A DNA stretch of 64,000 bases from Planctomycetaceae bacterium (GCA_028284485.1 JANQRQ010000125.1:1-64000), one strand, 5' to 3'. Numbered from the stretch's first letter, positions 45,560-56,079 are shown. The notes: generated by a model not told the origin, from the letters alone. A program made the numbers and translations.

Positions 45560-46216
45560 TTAAGGCTCCTGGCGGTCTTTCTGTCGATCCGCCAGTGCTT
45601 TGTAATACTGGCGCACCAGTTCCTCGTATTTCGGTAATGTCCGTTCTCGGGAAATATTGAGCATGCGTTCCCGCAGCCCGGCTGGAAGGTGTCCCCAAAC
45701 GCCTTCAATGTATGCCTGTCGACCGGCTTCGGCGGAACCTGAATCACCGGGCGGAGTCCGGTCCGGCGATTCCCCAGATCGGCCGGCGTTTTGGGGAACA
45801 GTCTTGTTGTCATTCGGCGACGCGTCAGGCTCGCTGGAATCGTTCTGAGAGGCCGCCTGCTGGGTATCTTGCTCGCCTTGATCCTGCTGTGGCTGACTTG
45901 TCTGTGACGGTGCTGGCGGCTGGTCAGAGGCCATTTTGATTAGTTTATCCAGCGCCCTGACCGCCGACTCTTGCGACTCAATGGCGTCCTCACCGAGGTC
46001 CCGGCTCTGCAACCGATCCGCGGCGGCCTTCATCGATAACCTAACTGTCGAAAGCAATCGAGCCTGCTCCTGCTCGGAATCTTGGTTGACGACCTGAGAA
46101 TTGGAAGCCCCACTCGCTTGGGCAAATGCCATATCGGTTGCGACGACGTGCGAAAGTGTCATCAAGAGCATGGAGACAATTGCCGTCCATCGCGTCGTCT
46201 GAACTATCGTCTTCAT
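45560..46216 (-). CDS. Secreted Gln/Ser/Asp-rich protein (218 aa)
   Basis: A signal peptide (TAIVSMLLMTLSHVVATDMA, cleaved near AFA) is followed by a low-complexity Gln/Ser/Asp/Pro-rich centre (about 90-165) and a helical end (AGLRERMLNISRERTLPKYE). No known domain. It starts in the last bases of the 1207-residue gene (ATGA, 46213-46216), so both are co-translated and probably work in one envelope complex. Confidence 0.65.
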   Translation of the reverse strand: MKTIVQTTRWTAIVSMLLMTLSHVVATDMAFAQASGASNSQVVNQDSEQEQARLLSTVRLSMKAAADRLQSRDLGEDAIESQESAVRALDKLIKMASDQPPAPSQTSQPQQDQGEQDTQQAASQNDSSEPDASPNDNKTVPQNAGRSGESPDRTPPGDSGSAEAGRQAYIEGVWGHLPAGLRERMLNISRERTLPKYEELVRQYYKALADRQKDRQEP

Positions 46217-49200
46217 GGCGATGTCTGCCCCTCTACCGGCGCCTCGAATGATGGCTCTTGGGATTCCGCAGCTTCGCTCAACTTTGATACGAATAGCTCC
46301 AAAAGCTGCTGTTGTTCGTCGGCCAATTGTTGGATCCGCGTTAGATCGTCCTCTGTTTTGTTTTGCACACGAGACAGTTTTTCGGTGCGAGATTGAATGT
46401 TTTCTTGAAGCACCTTTATCAGTTTGAGCTGCGTCAATGGATGCAGCGAATCACTTTGTGGCGAATTGTTCTGTTGGTCCGACGGCTGCTTTTGATCCGA
46501 GGTGCGGTTATTCGGCGGACCTTCGTTGAGTACACTCACCAACGCCAGCAACCGCTGTTTTGCCGACTGTTGATAAGCGATTGTTGACGAGCCGGTGTCG
46601 CGATCAACAAACAAACGACGTTCGGCGGTTTCCATATCACGATAAGCGCCCTGCAAGGCCAGTCCCAGGATTTCAGCGGCAGAGGTCTCCTGCATGATCT
46701 CTGTGACCAACTGCTTGATCGTTCCTTGCTTAATCACCACGTCTCGCAAAGATTTCAGGAGCTGTCGATTCCATTTCCCCTCGGTTTGGTAACGGGAATC
46801 GAGTTGGGTCGTATCGTCGATTTCTTGCTGTTGTTGTTGCGCGATCGATTCCAGCTTGGCGGCTAGCTCGCGATAGGTTTGGTCCACGAGTCGGTCCGAG
46901 ATGCGTTGTCGCTGATTTGCAATTTCCCGCTCGGCTGCTTTCAACTCGTTGAGTGCTTCTGTCTGTCTTCTCTCCGCAATGTCGAGTTCGGCTTGTCGAA
47001 TGAGAGAACTGGCCTTCTGCATGAAGTCAGCCGCATCGTCGACAAATTCGCTTGCGCGGTCTGCGTTTGTTCTTCGAAGTTTACGTGCGGTGTCTTGAGT
47101 GTTCTGTAACAATTCCTCTTGAGAGTCCGCCAATTGAGAGCGCCGGTCGTCTTGCGGCTGACGACTTTCATCGGACCGAAGCTGTTTGGTTTTGGTAAGT
47201 AAGTCTTCTTGGAGTTGGCGCAGATCGCGAAGATTCTTCTCCAATAGATTGAGATCCTGTGGCGATGCTTGGCCATTTTGGGCGGATTGATTGTCCAGTA
47301 TTTGCTTCAACTGACGTAAGTTTTCAACCACGCCTTGCTGCGATTCCATCGCTTGACCGACCTGATTGATCGCCAATTGCTCGACAGCTGCGAGCATTTG
47401 TGAGCCAATGGCCCTGTCATGCAGTTCGCCTTCGACCGCGTGAAATAACTCGGCGGTCGCTCGGTCGGCCGAATCTGTCGACTCGATCGCCTCTTTCAAT
47501 TGTTGTGTGAACTCTTCAAGGCGCTCCCACTGGCTTCTTTGCCTGCCGGAAACCTTCGCCAATTCGGCCTGGTCCTGTGCCGATAGCGATTCGAATGGTT
47601 TGGTAAGAGTACGCCCTGCGACTTGGGTTGTATCACGGTTCAGTGATTCTTGCGCGGCCGTCAAGTCGGCCAAATCGGAACTCAACAGCCGACGTTTCTG
47701 CCATTTTGAAAGAGTGTCGCGCATCGACCGCAACGACTGCAGCACGTCGCGTTGGTTAACGCTGGCCGATTCCAACGATTCCTGCGCGGTTGAGCTGTTG
47801 CCGTCGGCGCCGCCGTCTGTGATTTCATCAATCATGGACCCGGTCGAATCCGAAGGTGCGGCATTCTGCAGGGCTGCCTTGTGCGCATGAGTTAACTCAC
47901 GCTCGATCGTCGGCAAGGAAGAGTCCCGCAGGATGGCGAATTCGCTGTGCATTCCCAAAAGTTGCTTTTGAAGTTGCGGGTCACTTAACTGATTGTAACC
48001 GAGTTCCTCCAATAAACTGCGGACTCGCTTATCGACGCCATCTCGGGGATCAAACAACCGAGCCGCGACTTGTTGCTGGTCCAGTTCGACTCGCTTGAGG
48101 AGATCCAGATCGGCGGGTCGAAGGCGACCAACAGTATCGAGTTGTTGCTTCAGTTCATTCGTTTGGTCATGAGCCAGCTGTTGGATCTTCATGATCCGCT
48201 CAATCTCTTCGAGTAAATCGGATTGTTGGTCGGAAAGCTCTGCGAGTTTTGCCTCGTCGGAAACAATTGTCAGAATGCGCGTTTCCGTCATTCCGACTCT
48301 GGTTTGAGAGAGGTCAAAGTCATCTTCCGCGACGGCACGGATCGCGATTCGATATCCTTCATCGAGGGGCAATTGTGACAGATCCCAGTCGTGGCTGATT
48401 GCCGTTTGGACGGGCCGAAGGTGTCCGTCGAACAATGGAATTGTGGCGCTTTCCGATGCGCCGTCTTGTATTTGAAAGTGCAACGTGATCGGCCCTAGTC
48501 CCAGATCGTCCTTGGCGACGATGCGCAACGGCACGACGGCGTTTCGCGACACTTGCATATCGTACGGCGGATGATCGAAGTAGATCTCCGGCGGTGTGTC
48601 CGAGATACCGCGGATTTCATAACGAGGCGGATTCGCGTCCTCGAGTCCATTTAAACCGGTCAAAACAAACCAATACGAACTCAGCCCGGGTTGATCGATC
48701 GTAAACGAGGTGGCAATGGACCGCTGATTTGCCGACAGTTGAAGCGGCTGTGGGGTGACGCCCTGCCGGTGCAAGGTTGCTGCATCCAATTGGTGAGTGG
48801 ATCGAGCCTCGATTTCAACAACTGTGCCGATATACGCTTCCAGGTGCCCCACGTCGGGTGGAAGTTCGACGGCTGGTTGCCCGAGGTAGTCCGGCGGTGT
48901 GAGGCGGACCTTGATGGAAGCGACCCGCGGCGGGCGAACGGTTTGTAACGTATACCACGGTAGCACATCATCACCGCCAACGGCTCGAAATTCGACGTTC
49001 GAATTGGCCCCGCTGACTTCGACGTGCCCCAGTTCGACCCTTTGATTGTCGGCGTTCATCAACGCAGTCTTGCTGACAGCCTCAGAGATAATTTGGCCAT
49101 CGGCAAAGCGATATTGAATCCTTAAATTGTCCGGCAATGCGCCTTTCGTGTTCTCGAGAAACAGCTCGACTGTCGACCCTTGTGCGACTTGCAGTGTTCT

Positions 49201-49836
49201 CGAAATGGATGTCTTGAGTGGACGGAGATTCGAATCGAGAAACCGTAATTCGGTGGATTTTGGCCACGCATGTCGCTGGAGCGGTTCGAACAGCCGAGCC
49301 ATAGCGGTTTTTGACTCGAGCGGATGTGAATTGGCCAATAGTCCAATCAGGACGGCAATTGTCATCGCCGAGACGACCGAGCGACGCACAATTCGCGAAT
49401 CGACGACATCATTGAGGTCGCAACTGTGTAAACTCGAAATCGTTTCGTCGATGACCCGATTTTGCAATTCCAAAGAGCCCGATCGTGGATCGGCGTTGTT
49501 AATGAAATCGATACTGCTGCTCAATTGGTCCTGCAGTGACGGGTACCGTCGTTCGACGGCTTGAGCGATGGCGACATGATTCAGCGGGAAGAGCAATGGG
49601 TATGCGAGTCGTTTCCAGACGACCCATCCGAAGATGACCAATGTGGTCATCAGCAGCAGAAAACGCACTCCCGAGTCGTCGAAATGAAATAGCCAATCCA
49701 TAACTCCGATCACGGCGATCGAAAGCAGCACGGTCATCACCGTCCAACTTAATCCATCGGCCCAGATCAGCCGACGAACATGCCGGCGTATCTCGGATAG
49801 GCTGCGTAGTAATCGACGCGATTGGGTATTCTTCAA
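46213..49836 (-). CDS. Giant membrane/coiled-coil protein (1207 aa, DUF4175-like)
   Basis: Three hydrophobic helices near the start (about 31-50, 58-76, 163-180), a beta-rich periplasmic stretch (about 230-520; VRPPRVASIKVRLTPPDYLG), then about 650 residues of Gln/Arg/Leu-rich coiled coil (from about 535; LEEIERIMKIQQLAHDQTNE) and an acidic tail. The N-terminal two-helix pair plus large periplasmic beta part resembles DUF4175 proteins. It lies directly after the VWA gene (13 bp) and is followed by the overlapping secreted gene. Work on such loci is scarce; a mechanical or scaffold role is inferred from the coiled coil. Confidence 0.7.
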   Translation of the reverse strand: MKNTQSRRLLRSLSEIRRHVRRLIWADGLSWTVMTVLLSIAVIGVMDWLFHFDDSGVRFLLLMTTLVIFGWVVWKRLAYPLLFPLNHVAIAQAVERRYPSLQDQLSSSIDFINNADPRSGSLELQNRVIDETISSLHSCDLNDVVDSRIVRRSVVSAMTIAVLIGLLANSHPLESKTAMARLFEPLQRHAWPKSTELRFLDSNLRPLKTSISRTLQVAQGSTVELFLENTKGALPDNLRIQYRFADGQIISEAVSKTALMNADNQRVELGHVEVSGANSNVEFRAVGGDDVLPWYTLQTVRPPRVASIKVRLTPPDYLGQPAVELPPDVGHLEAYIGTVVEIEARSTHQLDAATLHRQGVTPQPLQLSANQRSIATSFTIDQPGLSSYWFVLTGLNGLEDANPPRYEIRGISDTPPEIYFDHPPYDMQVSRNAVVPLRIVAKDDLGLGPITLHFQIQDGASESATIPLFDGHLRPVQTAISHDWDLSQLPLDEGYRIAIRAVAEDDFDLSQTRVGMTETRILTIVSDEAKLAELSDQQSDLLEEIERIMKIQQLAHDQTNELKQQLDTVGRLRPADLDLLKRVELDQQQVAARLFDPRDGVDKRVRSLLEELGYNQLSDPQLQKQLLGMHSEFAILRDSSLPTIERELTHAHKAALQNAAPSDSTGSMIDEITDGGADGNSSTAQESLESASVNQRDVLQSLRSMRDTLSKWQKRRLLSSDLADLTAAQESLNRDTTQVAGRTLTKPFESLSAQDQAELAKVSGRQRSQWERLEEFTQQLKEAIESTDSADRATAELFHAVEGELHDRAIGSQMLAAVEQLAINQVGQAMESQQGVVENLRQLKQILDNQSAQNGQASPQDLNLLEKNLRDLRQLQEDLLTKTKQLRSDESRQPQDDRRSQLADSQEELLQNTQDTARKLRRTNADRASEFVDDAADFMQKASSLIRQAELDIAERRQTEALNELKAAEREIANQRQRISDRLVDQTYRELAAKLESIAQQQQQEIDDTTQLDSRYQTEGKWNRQLLKSLRDVVIKQGTIKQLVTEIMQETSAAEILGLALQGAYRDMETAERRLFVDRDTGSSTIAYQQSAKQRLLALVSVLNEGPPNNRTSDQKQPSDQQNNSPQSDSLHPLTQLKLIKVLQENIQSRTEKLSRVQNKTEDDLTRIQQLADEQQQLLELFVSKLSEAAESQEPSFEAPVEGQTSP

Positions 49837-49849
49837 AGTTCAATCCGTA

Positions 49850-52282
49850 TCAGATCAGTCGGTAGCGCTTTCGAAGTAGCCACTCCGCCGTCAGCAGAGC
49901 AACGAAAGCGACCAAGACCTCCCATCGATTCCATAAGGGAATCGGTACTGATGATGCAAGGGGAATGGCATACCCGGATGGGATTTCCTCGGGCAGGCGT
50001 TCCACGTCTTTAAGTGAATAATACCGGCCATGGGTTTGTCGAGCGACCTGTACCAGTTCGCGAGTATCTGTTGAACGGTTGGAAAGCTCTTGCATGGGCA
50101 TTTCCACCTGAAAACTGACCGACGGAGGGGCACCCTCGAATGCCGGCTCGGCAATCCAGGCGTGATAGCCCCCTTCGATGAGGCCGTCGATTCGCCCCTC
50201 GAACAGCGATGGATTGTGTATCGACCGCTGAAGCCGTACGGAATCGACTTGATGCCCTGGGTGCTCGTAAGCGACGACAACGCCGTCTTCCACTTCCGGA
50301 ATCAACCTTTGATCGAAGAATTGAACGCGCAACGAGGCCGAATCCCCCTGTTTGTAAACGAGACGGTCGGAATTCAGGTCTGCGGCGCGTGATCGTCCGA
50401 TCAAGCGGGACCGAGTCAAATAGCGAATCATCTGAATCCAATATCGACCGTAGTACAAATCTCCGGCCCGCCATCGCCAACGCCAAAGTTCATCGGTGGC
50501 ATGGAAGACGACTTTACCCGTTCCGAACCGCTGCATCGCAATGACTGGTATTGTCGACCGCCCACCCGCTTGCTTTGCAAACACGATCGCGCCATCTTTC
50601 AGACGGGGAGCTTCGAATAGCCAATACAATTCTGGTAAGGTCTCCCAAATTTGTGTGCTTGTCGCATCGTCATCGGCGAGTCGAAACACTGTGCTACCCA
50701 TACGCGCTTCCGTCGTTAATTCCGGGCGGAACTGCCTGCCAATGTGTTCATGCGGAGGGGGGCTTTGCGAATCGTCCAACTCGATTGGCAACAACGCTTC
50801 TAATGGTGTTCCACGATAAGAACTCGGATTGTGCTGTTGGCCCGCGACGATAATGAGGCCGCCCCCCGACTCGTCAACGAATCGACGAAGGTTTTCGAAA
50901 ACGGCGCCGCTAACAAAATTGGGATCGACATCACCCCAAATGACGACATCGTACGATGCCAGTTGATCATAGCTGACCGGAAAGTATTCGATCGCCGTTT
51001 GGTCCTGACGAGAGTGCTCGACATCGGCGTCTTGAAGCACGGTCTTCAAATCGATTGTGGCATCCCTCTCCAGCAAGTTCTTCACATAACGAAATTCGTA
51101 ACGGGGAACCTGGTCTGCCAGTAACACGCGAATCTTTTCATCTCGGACACTTACGTGCCTGGTTTCGGAATTATTGGAAATGTCAGATTCGTCCGCATGC
51201 GCAACTACTTCTAATGTGAAATCGAACTCGCCGGCCACAGTTGGGACGTAGGTGATTTCGACAGGTATCGCTGATTCTCGCTGGACGGAATTCTGAATCG
51301 GGATCGATGCAACAACTTCTTCGGTCGGCGATTCGGAAAACGACTGCTTTTGTTTCAACACAAGTGAGAATTGCGGCTCGGAGATCCCCAGGCTTTTGAC
51401 TTTTGCCGAAAATGTTATGGCGTTGTCTACGATTGCCACTTCATCGGAAATCAGATCATACAGGTGGAGATCGGCTGCAGGCTCGTCGCTGCCGATGCCA
51501 ACGGTGTACATGGGGACGAGCGGTCGCCGTAATTGGCGCAGGGTCGCGGAAAGTTTGTCAGCTTCTGACGTGGTTGTTATGCCATCGGTAAACAAAATGA
51601 CGGCTGCCGGTGGGGTGCCTCGAAAATCATCCAACACCTTGCGCACCGCCGGACCGTGTGCCGTCAATTCGCCGTCCGCGGACAATTCGGCGATGGAGGT
51701 CATCGAATCTGACAGGTCCATTTGCTTGGAAGATTGACCCGATGACGACACTGTTTCGGTCGTATTGGAGAATTTGTAAATCCGCACGTTGTGATCCGAC
51801 TGGAGCCGTTTCAGAAATCGGCCGCTGTTGCGCGTCAGCACAGCCTTCGTCAAATCCAATCGGGTAAGCCGTTCCGAATCGTTGGCTTCCCCGAGTGTCC
51901 CTGCGACATCTTGATCACGCGAGTCGGAATAGGTGTCCTCGAGTCCCATGCTGGCGCTGACATCGATCAGAACGATCGCAAACGGAAGCCCGGTCCGATT
52001 GATCGAAAGCGTCAATCCGCTTAAGAGGGAAACACCCAACAGAATCGCCAACAGACGCGTTGTTGTCAGCAGTACTTTTCCGACACCTGAAACATGCCCC
52101 GCGTCTCGACGTACGACGTAAATCACAAGGGCGATGCAGCCCAATCCCGCAAGGATAGCCATCCACGGTGGGACCCATGGCGAAACGGGAGGCTGAGCGC
52201 TAAAGCTCCAGGCTGTGCCTTCCCCCGGGCCGGACGGCGGAATGCCGAAGTACCATTCCACCATTCGTTTGCCAAATTCCAT
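49850..52282 (-). CDS. Membrane protein with VWA domain (810 aa)
   Basis: Two membrane helices (about 40-57 and 72-95), a von Willebrand A domain (about 102-260) with intact MIDAS Asp107, Ser109, Ser111 (LIDVSASM) and VILFTDGITTTSEADK, a beta-rich middle, a glutamine-amidotransferase-like segment (about 420-560; YDVVIWGDVDPNFV, GGGLIIVAGQQHNP) and a final helix (about 785-803). This is the BatA/aerotolerance-type architecture that in planctomycetes is found with MoxR and DUF58 genes; here only the two following genes accompany it. VWA domains bind protein partners through Mg2+. Confidence 0.8.
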   Translation of the reverse strand: MEFGKRMVEWYFGIPPSGPGEGTAWSFSAQPPVSPWVPPWMAILAGLGCIALVIYVVRRDAGHVSGVGKVLLTTTRLLAILLGVSLLSGLTLSINRTGLPFAIVLIDVSASMGLEDTYSDSRDQDVAGTLGEANDSERLTRLDLTKAVLTRNSGRFLKRLQSDHNVRIYKFSNTTETVSSSGQSSKQMDLSDSMTSIAELSADGELTAHGPAVRKVLDDFRGTPPAAVILFTDGITTTSEADKLSATLRQLRRPLVPMYTVGIGSDEPAADLHLYDLISDEVAIVDNAITFSAKVKSLGISEPQFSLVLKQKQSFSESPTEEVVASIPIQNSVQRESAIPVEITYVPTVAGEFDFTLEVVAHADESDISNNSETRHVSVRDEKIRVLLADQVPRYEFRYVKNLLERDATIDLKTVLQDADVEHSRQDQTAIEYFPVSYDQLASYDVVIWGDVDPNFVSGAVFENLRRFVDESGGGLIIVAGQQHNPSSYRGTPLEALLPIELDDSQSPPPHEHIGRQFRPELTTEARMGSTVFRLADDDATSTQIWETLPELYWLFEAPRLKDGAIVFAKQAGGRSTIPVIAMQRFGTGKVVFHATDELWRWRWRAGDLYYGRYWIQMIRYLTRSRLIGRSRAADLNSDRLVYKQGDSASLRVQFFDQRLIPEVEDGVVVAYEHPGHQVDSVRLQRSIHNPSLFEGRIDGLIEGGYHAWIAEPAFEGAPPSVSFQVEMPMQELSNRSTDTRELVQVARQTHGRYYSLKDVERLPEEIPSGYAIPLASSVPIPLWNRWEVLVAFVALLTAEWLLRKRYRLI

Positions 52283-52539
52283 GTTCTTGGTCCGGTTTAG
52301 TCAGCCCCAAGGGGGATAGGTTTCGGAATACCTTCATTATACGCCAGGCCAGCCGGCCTGTCGCCAATTTCCCTGTTCGAAGATGTCACCGTCACTGTCG
52401 GATTTCGCAGCTCGATATGGTGTTGGGGACATTGCGATCAAATCCGTTCTTGAACCAGTCCGAATCGTCGGATATAAGCGCGACTAAGCGTGGTGCGATT
52501 GTGCACCATATCCCGCGCCATTTTCGAAAGGGGCCAACC

Positions 52540-53970
52540 ATGGTTCATGGGAATCGTCGACGGTTTTTGAAAAGTTCAATGGCATTGGCTGGAAGTACGT
52601 TTGCCATTAGCGGGACAAAGTCCTCAGGGAACATTCTGGGTGCCAACGAACGCGTTCGCGTCGCTGTCGCAGGATTGCACGGCCGAGGCAAATCGCACAT
52701 GGGAGAGTTTTCCAAAATGAAGGATGTCGAGATTACCTATCTCGTCGATCCCGACACACGACAGTTTGCACCCTCTGTCAAGCGAGTCTCCGATGTGGCC
52801 GGCAACTCCCCGAAGACCGTACAAGATGTGCGCGAGGCACTCGACGATCCGAACCTCGACGCGATTTCGGTGGCGACTCCCAACCATTGGCACTCGTTGA
52901 TCACCGTATGGGCCTGCCAGGCGGGAAAAGATGTTTACGTCGAAAAACCATGCAGCCACAACGTCCATGAAGGGCGCGTCGCCGTCGAAGCGGCGAGGAA
53001 ATTTGGTCGCATTGTACAACACGGCACGCAAAGCCGTAGCGACCGTAGTTGGAACAATATCATCGATGTCGTGAAATCAGGCCATTACGGACCGCTGAAG
53101 GTGTCCCATGCTATTGTCTATAAACGGCGAATGAGCATCGGTTTTCAGGATCACAAGTCGGCTCCGAGTGAACTCGATTTCAACCTCTGGTTGGGGCCGG
53201 CACCCATGCAGCCGTACCACGAGAACCTCGTGCATTACAATTGGCATTGGTTCTGGGACACCGGAAACGGCGACATCGGCAACCAGGGCGTGCACCAAAT
53301 GGACATCGCCCGATGGGGGATTGATGGCGCGACGCTTCCAAAAAGTGTCGTGAGTTTGGGCGGTCGCTTCGGGTACACCGACCAAGGCGAAACAGCCAAT
53401 ACGCAGTTAACGGTCTTTGACTTTGGTGCCGCGAAGCTTTTGTTCGAAGTGCGCGGCCTCGTGCCGAAGAACTACATTACAAACCAGTTCCACTTTGCCG
53501 AAGGAACGATTCGAGAAGACCAGAAGTTCTACCGCAACGGAAGCGACGTCGGTGAACCAATTCCCGACACCGATGATGGACGCGGTCCGGGTGAAGGAAA
53601 CTTTGGGAACTTCATTGCGGCAGTCAAGAGCCGCAAGGTCGACGATTTAAACGCCGACATTCTCGAAGGTCACTTTTCCAGCGCCCTGTGCCATTTGGCA
53701 AATATCTCTTACCGTCGTGGGACGGAGTTACCTTTCAGCTCGCGCAAAGGGGTATTCGCCGGCGATAACCCGGCTGGTGATGCCTTTGGTTCCATGGAAG
53801 AGCATTTGGCAAAAGATAACGAGTTGGCTCTCGACGACATGACCTATCAGCTTGGCAAAAAGCTGATGGTCGATAGCAGCTCGGAATCGTTTTCGAATGA
53901 CGATCAGGCGAATCAATTGTTGACTCGCAATTATCGCAAACCGTTTGTCGTTCCCGAGCGGATTGCGTAG
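52540..53970 (+). CDS. Tat-exported Gfo/Idh/MocA-family oxidoreductase
   Basis: 476 residues from ATG 52540. A Tat signal (NRRRFLKSSMALAGSTFAIS) precedes a Rossmann domain (VRVAVAGLHGRGKSHMGEF), the EKPCSHN segment with the catalytic-type Lys, and a C-terminal alpha/beta domain with WDTGNGDIGNQGVHQMDIAR. These NAD(P)-dependent enzymes act on sugars or inositols; exported versions are very common in planctomycetes. AAGGGG lies eight bases before the ATG, and the frame upstream to 52417 is not supported. A strong terminator follows the gene. Confidence 0.85.
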   Translation: MVHGNRRRFLKSSMALAGSTFAISGTKSSGNILGANERVRVAVAGLHGRGKSHMGEFSKMKDVEITYLVDPDTRQFAPSVKRVSDVAGNSPKTVQDVREALDDPNLDAISVATPNHWHSLITVWACQAGKDVYVEKPCSHNVHEGRVAVEAARKFGRIVQHGTQSRSDRSWNNIIDVVKSGHYGPLKVSHAIVYKRRMSIGFQDHKSAPSELDFNLWLGPAPMQPYHENLVHYNWHWFWDTGNGDIGNQGVHQMDIARWGIDGATLPKSVVSLGGRFGYTDQGETANTQLTVFDFGAAKLLFEVRGLVPKNYITNQFHFAEGTIREDQKFYRNGSDVGEPIPDTDDGRGPGEGNFGNFIAAVKSRKVDDLNADILEGHFSSALCHLANISYRRGTELPFSSRKGVFAGDNPAGDAFGSMEEHLAKDNELALDDMTYQLGKKLMVDSSSESFSNDDQANQLLTRNYRKPFVVPERIA

Positions 53971-54004
53971 CCGGCTCTTCGTGTGAATGCCTGCCAAATT
54001 CACC

Positions 54005-54042
54005 CGGGCGCGGACAGCTTTCTGTTGTCCGTGCCCGTTTTT
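54005..54042 (+). terminator. Intrinsic terminator after the oxidoreductase gene
   Basis: 12-bp stem CGGGCGCGGACA (54005-54016) / TGTCCGTGCCCG (54026-54037) with one G-U, 9-nt loop, then TTTTT. It lies 34 bp after the stop at 53970. The remainder of the 53971-54377 gap shows no other feature. Confidence 0.9.
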
Positions 54043-54377
54043 GTGAGTCACTCTCTCGACATTTGAATTGGATGGCATCGATGTGATTTCGAACTGTTCA
54101 GGATTGCGGCGACAATTGCAGACGCGTCGCATCATCGACGTCAGCTTAGTCAACTTTTGATCCTGCGATGCCGGACGGGCCCACACGCGGTTTTTGCGAA
54201 TCTGGCGAGAATACTATTGGCACGATTGGCCTTCGATTTGTAAGAAGACATTCGACCGAATCCCGTGATCCAAATGCCGGCAATGCACGTTGTCAGCATT
54301 CGAAGGTCCGACCCGGACTCTTAAATTGCGATCTCGAATCGAAAATTGTTTTCGTTAGGCCAACGCGAAGGGCATTC

Positions 54378-55466
54378 ATGAACAATCAACCACAGCCTCA
54401 TCAACCAGGGACACCGGCTGACACAACACCAGCGCCGGCCGACACATCGGAAGTGTTGCGGCGCTACCTTGTCTACGGCCTCTCAATTCCCGAGCGAGCC
54501 GCACGCAGTACCGTCGGATTGGCCGCAGGTGCTGTGCAAGAAGCGGCCCAATACCTGGTCCCGCAGGCGTTTCAGAACTCTAAGACTTATGAACTGGCAG
54601 TCCGCAACTCGCTGAGGTTTCTGACAGTCGATGTCGGGGGTGTCGCTGCACCGGCCGAAGAGGTTGTCGAAAACCAGGACTACCTGGCGCGGAAAACAGT
54701 GGGTAACTTCGTCGATTTGGCTGGATTGGCCACACTTCATGTCTCCCCGATGTGGATGTTGGCCATCGTCAGCGATGTGGCATATGGCACGAAGAATTAT
54801 GTGACCGAATTGGCTGACGAACTCAAAGCCCAAGGAGTCATCGACGAGTCGTCGACAATTCATCATGTCGATGACATTCTGGAGGCCATTCAAGGGGCAT
54901 CCGGTCACGCCGCCAGCCTTTTCGATACCCCTCCGTTGTCGGTCAAAGACCTCCAGGAGACTTTAGAGAGTACTCGTGAATCTTTGACGTCGGCTGACTA
55001 TTCACAGATTCTGCCAGAGGCGGAAGTGAAAGCCTACTGGGAGGAAATGCGACAAATCGCTCAAAAGGAAGATGTCAGCTTATTGGGCGTTTCTGCTGCT
55101 TTGACCATGGAAACGCTGGGCAAGGTTAACACTGTTTCTCAAGGGACGTTTGCGGGGCTCAAAGTCGCAGGGGGGTTGTTTAATCGTCACATCGTCGAAC
55201 ACTATTCGAATTCGCTGGCCCATATTAAAGAGAGAGGGTTTTACGAAACCGTCCGCGAGTCATCGGCACCATACATTGCCGCAGTCTGGACGAATTTTTC
55301 TTCCGGACGAGCGACTTGGACCGAGGAGGTCGTTTCGGGCCGCGCGATCGGCAAAGCCGTTCAAACAGTTTCCGGTTGGTTTCGCCGTTCTCCAAGCGAA
55401 TCTCAAACGGCGCTACCCGATTCGGAGAATCCGAATCCGCAGTCGGATCATCCGACTGCAAAATGA
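54378..55466 (+). CDS. Hypothetical protein (362 aa)
   Basis: No signal peptide; the first 30 residues are Pro/Thr/Ala-rich, the rest mostly helical. A helix with long aliphatic stretches (LAGLATLHVSPMWMLAIVSD, about 115-135) could touch a membrane; elsewhere the protein is acidic (VDDILEAIQGASGHAASLF). No family was recognised. The in-frame region 54168-54377 looks non-coding, so ATG 54378 is chosen. It may be independently transcribed because of the terminator upstream, and lies 67 bp before the HIT gene. Confidence 0.6.
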   Translation: MNNQPQPHQPGTPADTTPAPADTSEVLRRYLVYGLSIPERAARSTVGLAAGAVQEAAQYLVPQAFQNSKTYELAVRNSLRFLTVDVGGVAAPAEEVVENQDYLARKTVGNFVDLAGLATLHVSPMWMLAIVSDVAYGTKNYVTELADELKAQGVIDESSTIHHVDDILEAIQGASGHAASLFDTPPLSVKDLQETLESTRESLTSADYSQILPEAEVKAYWEEMRQIAQKEDVSLLGVSAALTMETLGKVNTVSQGTFAGLKVAGGLFNRHIVEHYSNSLAHIKERGFYETVRESSAPYIAAVWTNFSSGRATWTEEVVSGRAIGKAVQTVSGWFRRSPSESQTALPDSENPNPQSDHPTAK

Positions 55467-55533
55467 TTAGCTCGAATTGCTGGGCGGGGCCTGAGCCGAC
55501 TGAACATTCATTCCAACAAAGGTAGTTCTCGAC

Positions 55534-56034
55534 GTGTCAAACGAACAAATCTGGGCCCCATGGCGGCTATCGTACATCAAAGCAGACAAATCGCCCAAAC
55601 CCGGTTGTTTCTTGTGTGAATACCGCGACGACGACCAGGATGCAGAGAACCTGGTCGTGCTGCGAGGGACGACCTCATTTGTGGTGATGAATCGCTTCCC
55701 CTACAACAATGGGCATTTGTTAGTCGCTCCACTGGCCCACAAAGCATCCCTGCAAGAATTGGAAGACGACGAGTTGTTGGAGTGCGGGAAACAACTCCAG
55801 CAAATGACCAAACTCCTGGCCGAATTGATGCAGCCGCAGGGTTTCAACGTGGGATTGAACTTGGGCGAATGTGCCGGTGCCGGCCTTCCTGGCCACCTGC
55901 ATTGGCATATCGTTCCGCGCTGGAGCGGCGATACGAACTTTATGCCTGTCATCAGCGATACCAATGTGATTCCGCAGGCGTTGACGGCACTTTATGAATT
56001 ACTACGCGGTCGGGTCTCCAGCTCGTCTGCATAG
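55534..56034 (+). CDS. HIT-family hydrolase/transferase
   Basis: 166 residues, GTG start with AAGG upstream. The histidine triad is complete: His121, His123, His125 in GHLHWHIVPRW. A zinc pair Cys25/Cys28 (CFLC) together with His69 suggests the branch with a bound zinc (GalT/Ap4A phosphorylase-like). Such enzymes hydrolyse or phosphorolyse dinucleoside polyphosphates such as Ap4A. Substrate is inferred from the family alone. It may share a transcript with the gene before it. Confidence 0.88.
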   Translation: MSNEQIWAPWRLSYIKADKSPKPGCFLCEYRDDDQDAENLVVLRGTTSFVVMNRFPYNNGHLLVAPLAHKASLQELEDDELLECGKQLQQMTKLLAELMQPQGFNVGLNLGECAGAGLPGHLHWHIVPRWSGDTNFMPVISDTNVIPQALTALYELLRGRVSSSSA

Positions 56035-56079
56035 GCTGCAGCCCATTTGGGAACACAGCACTCGGGTGACGAAGGCAAT

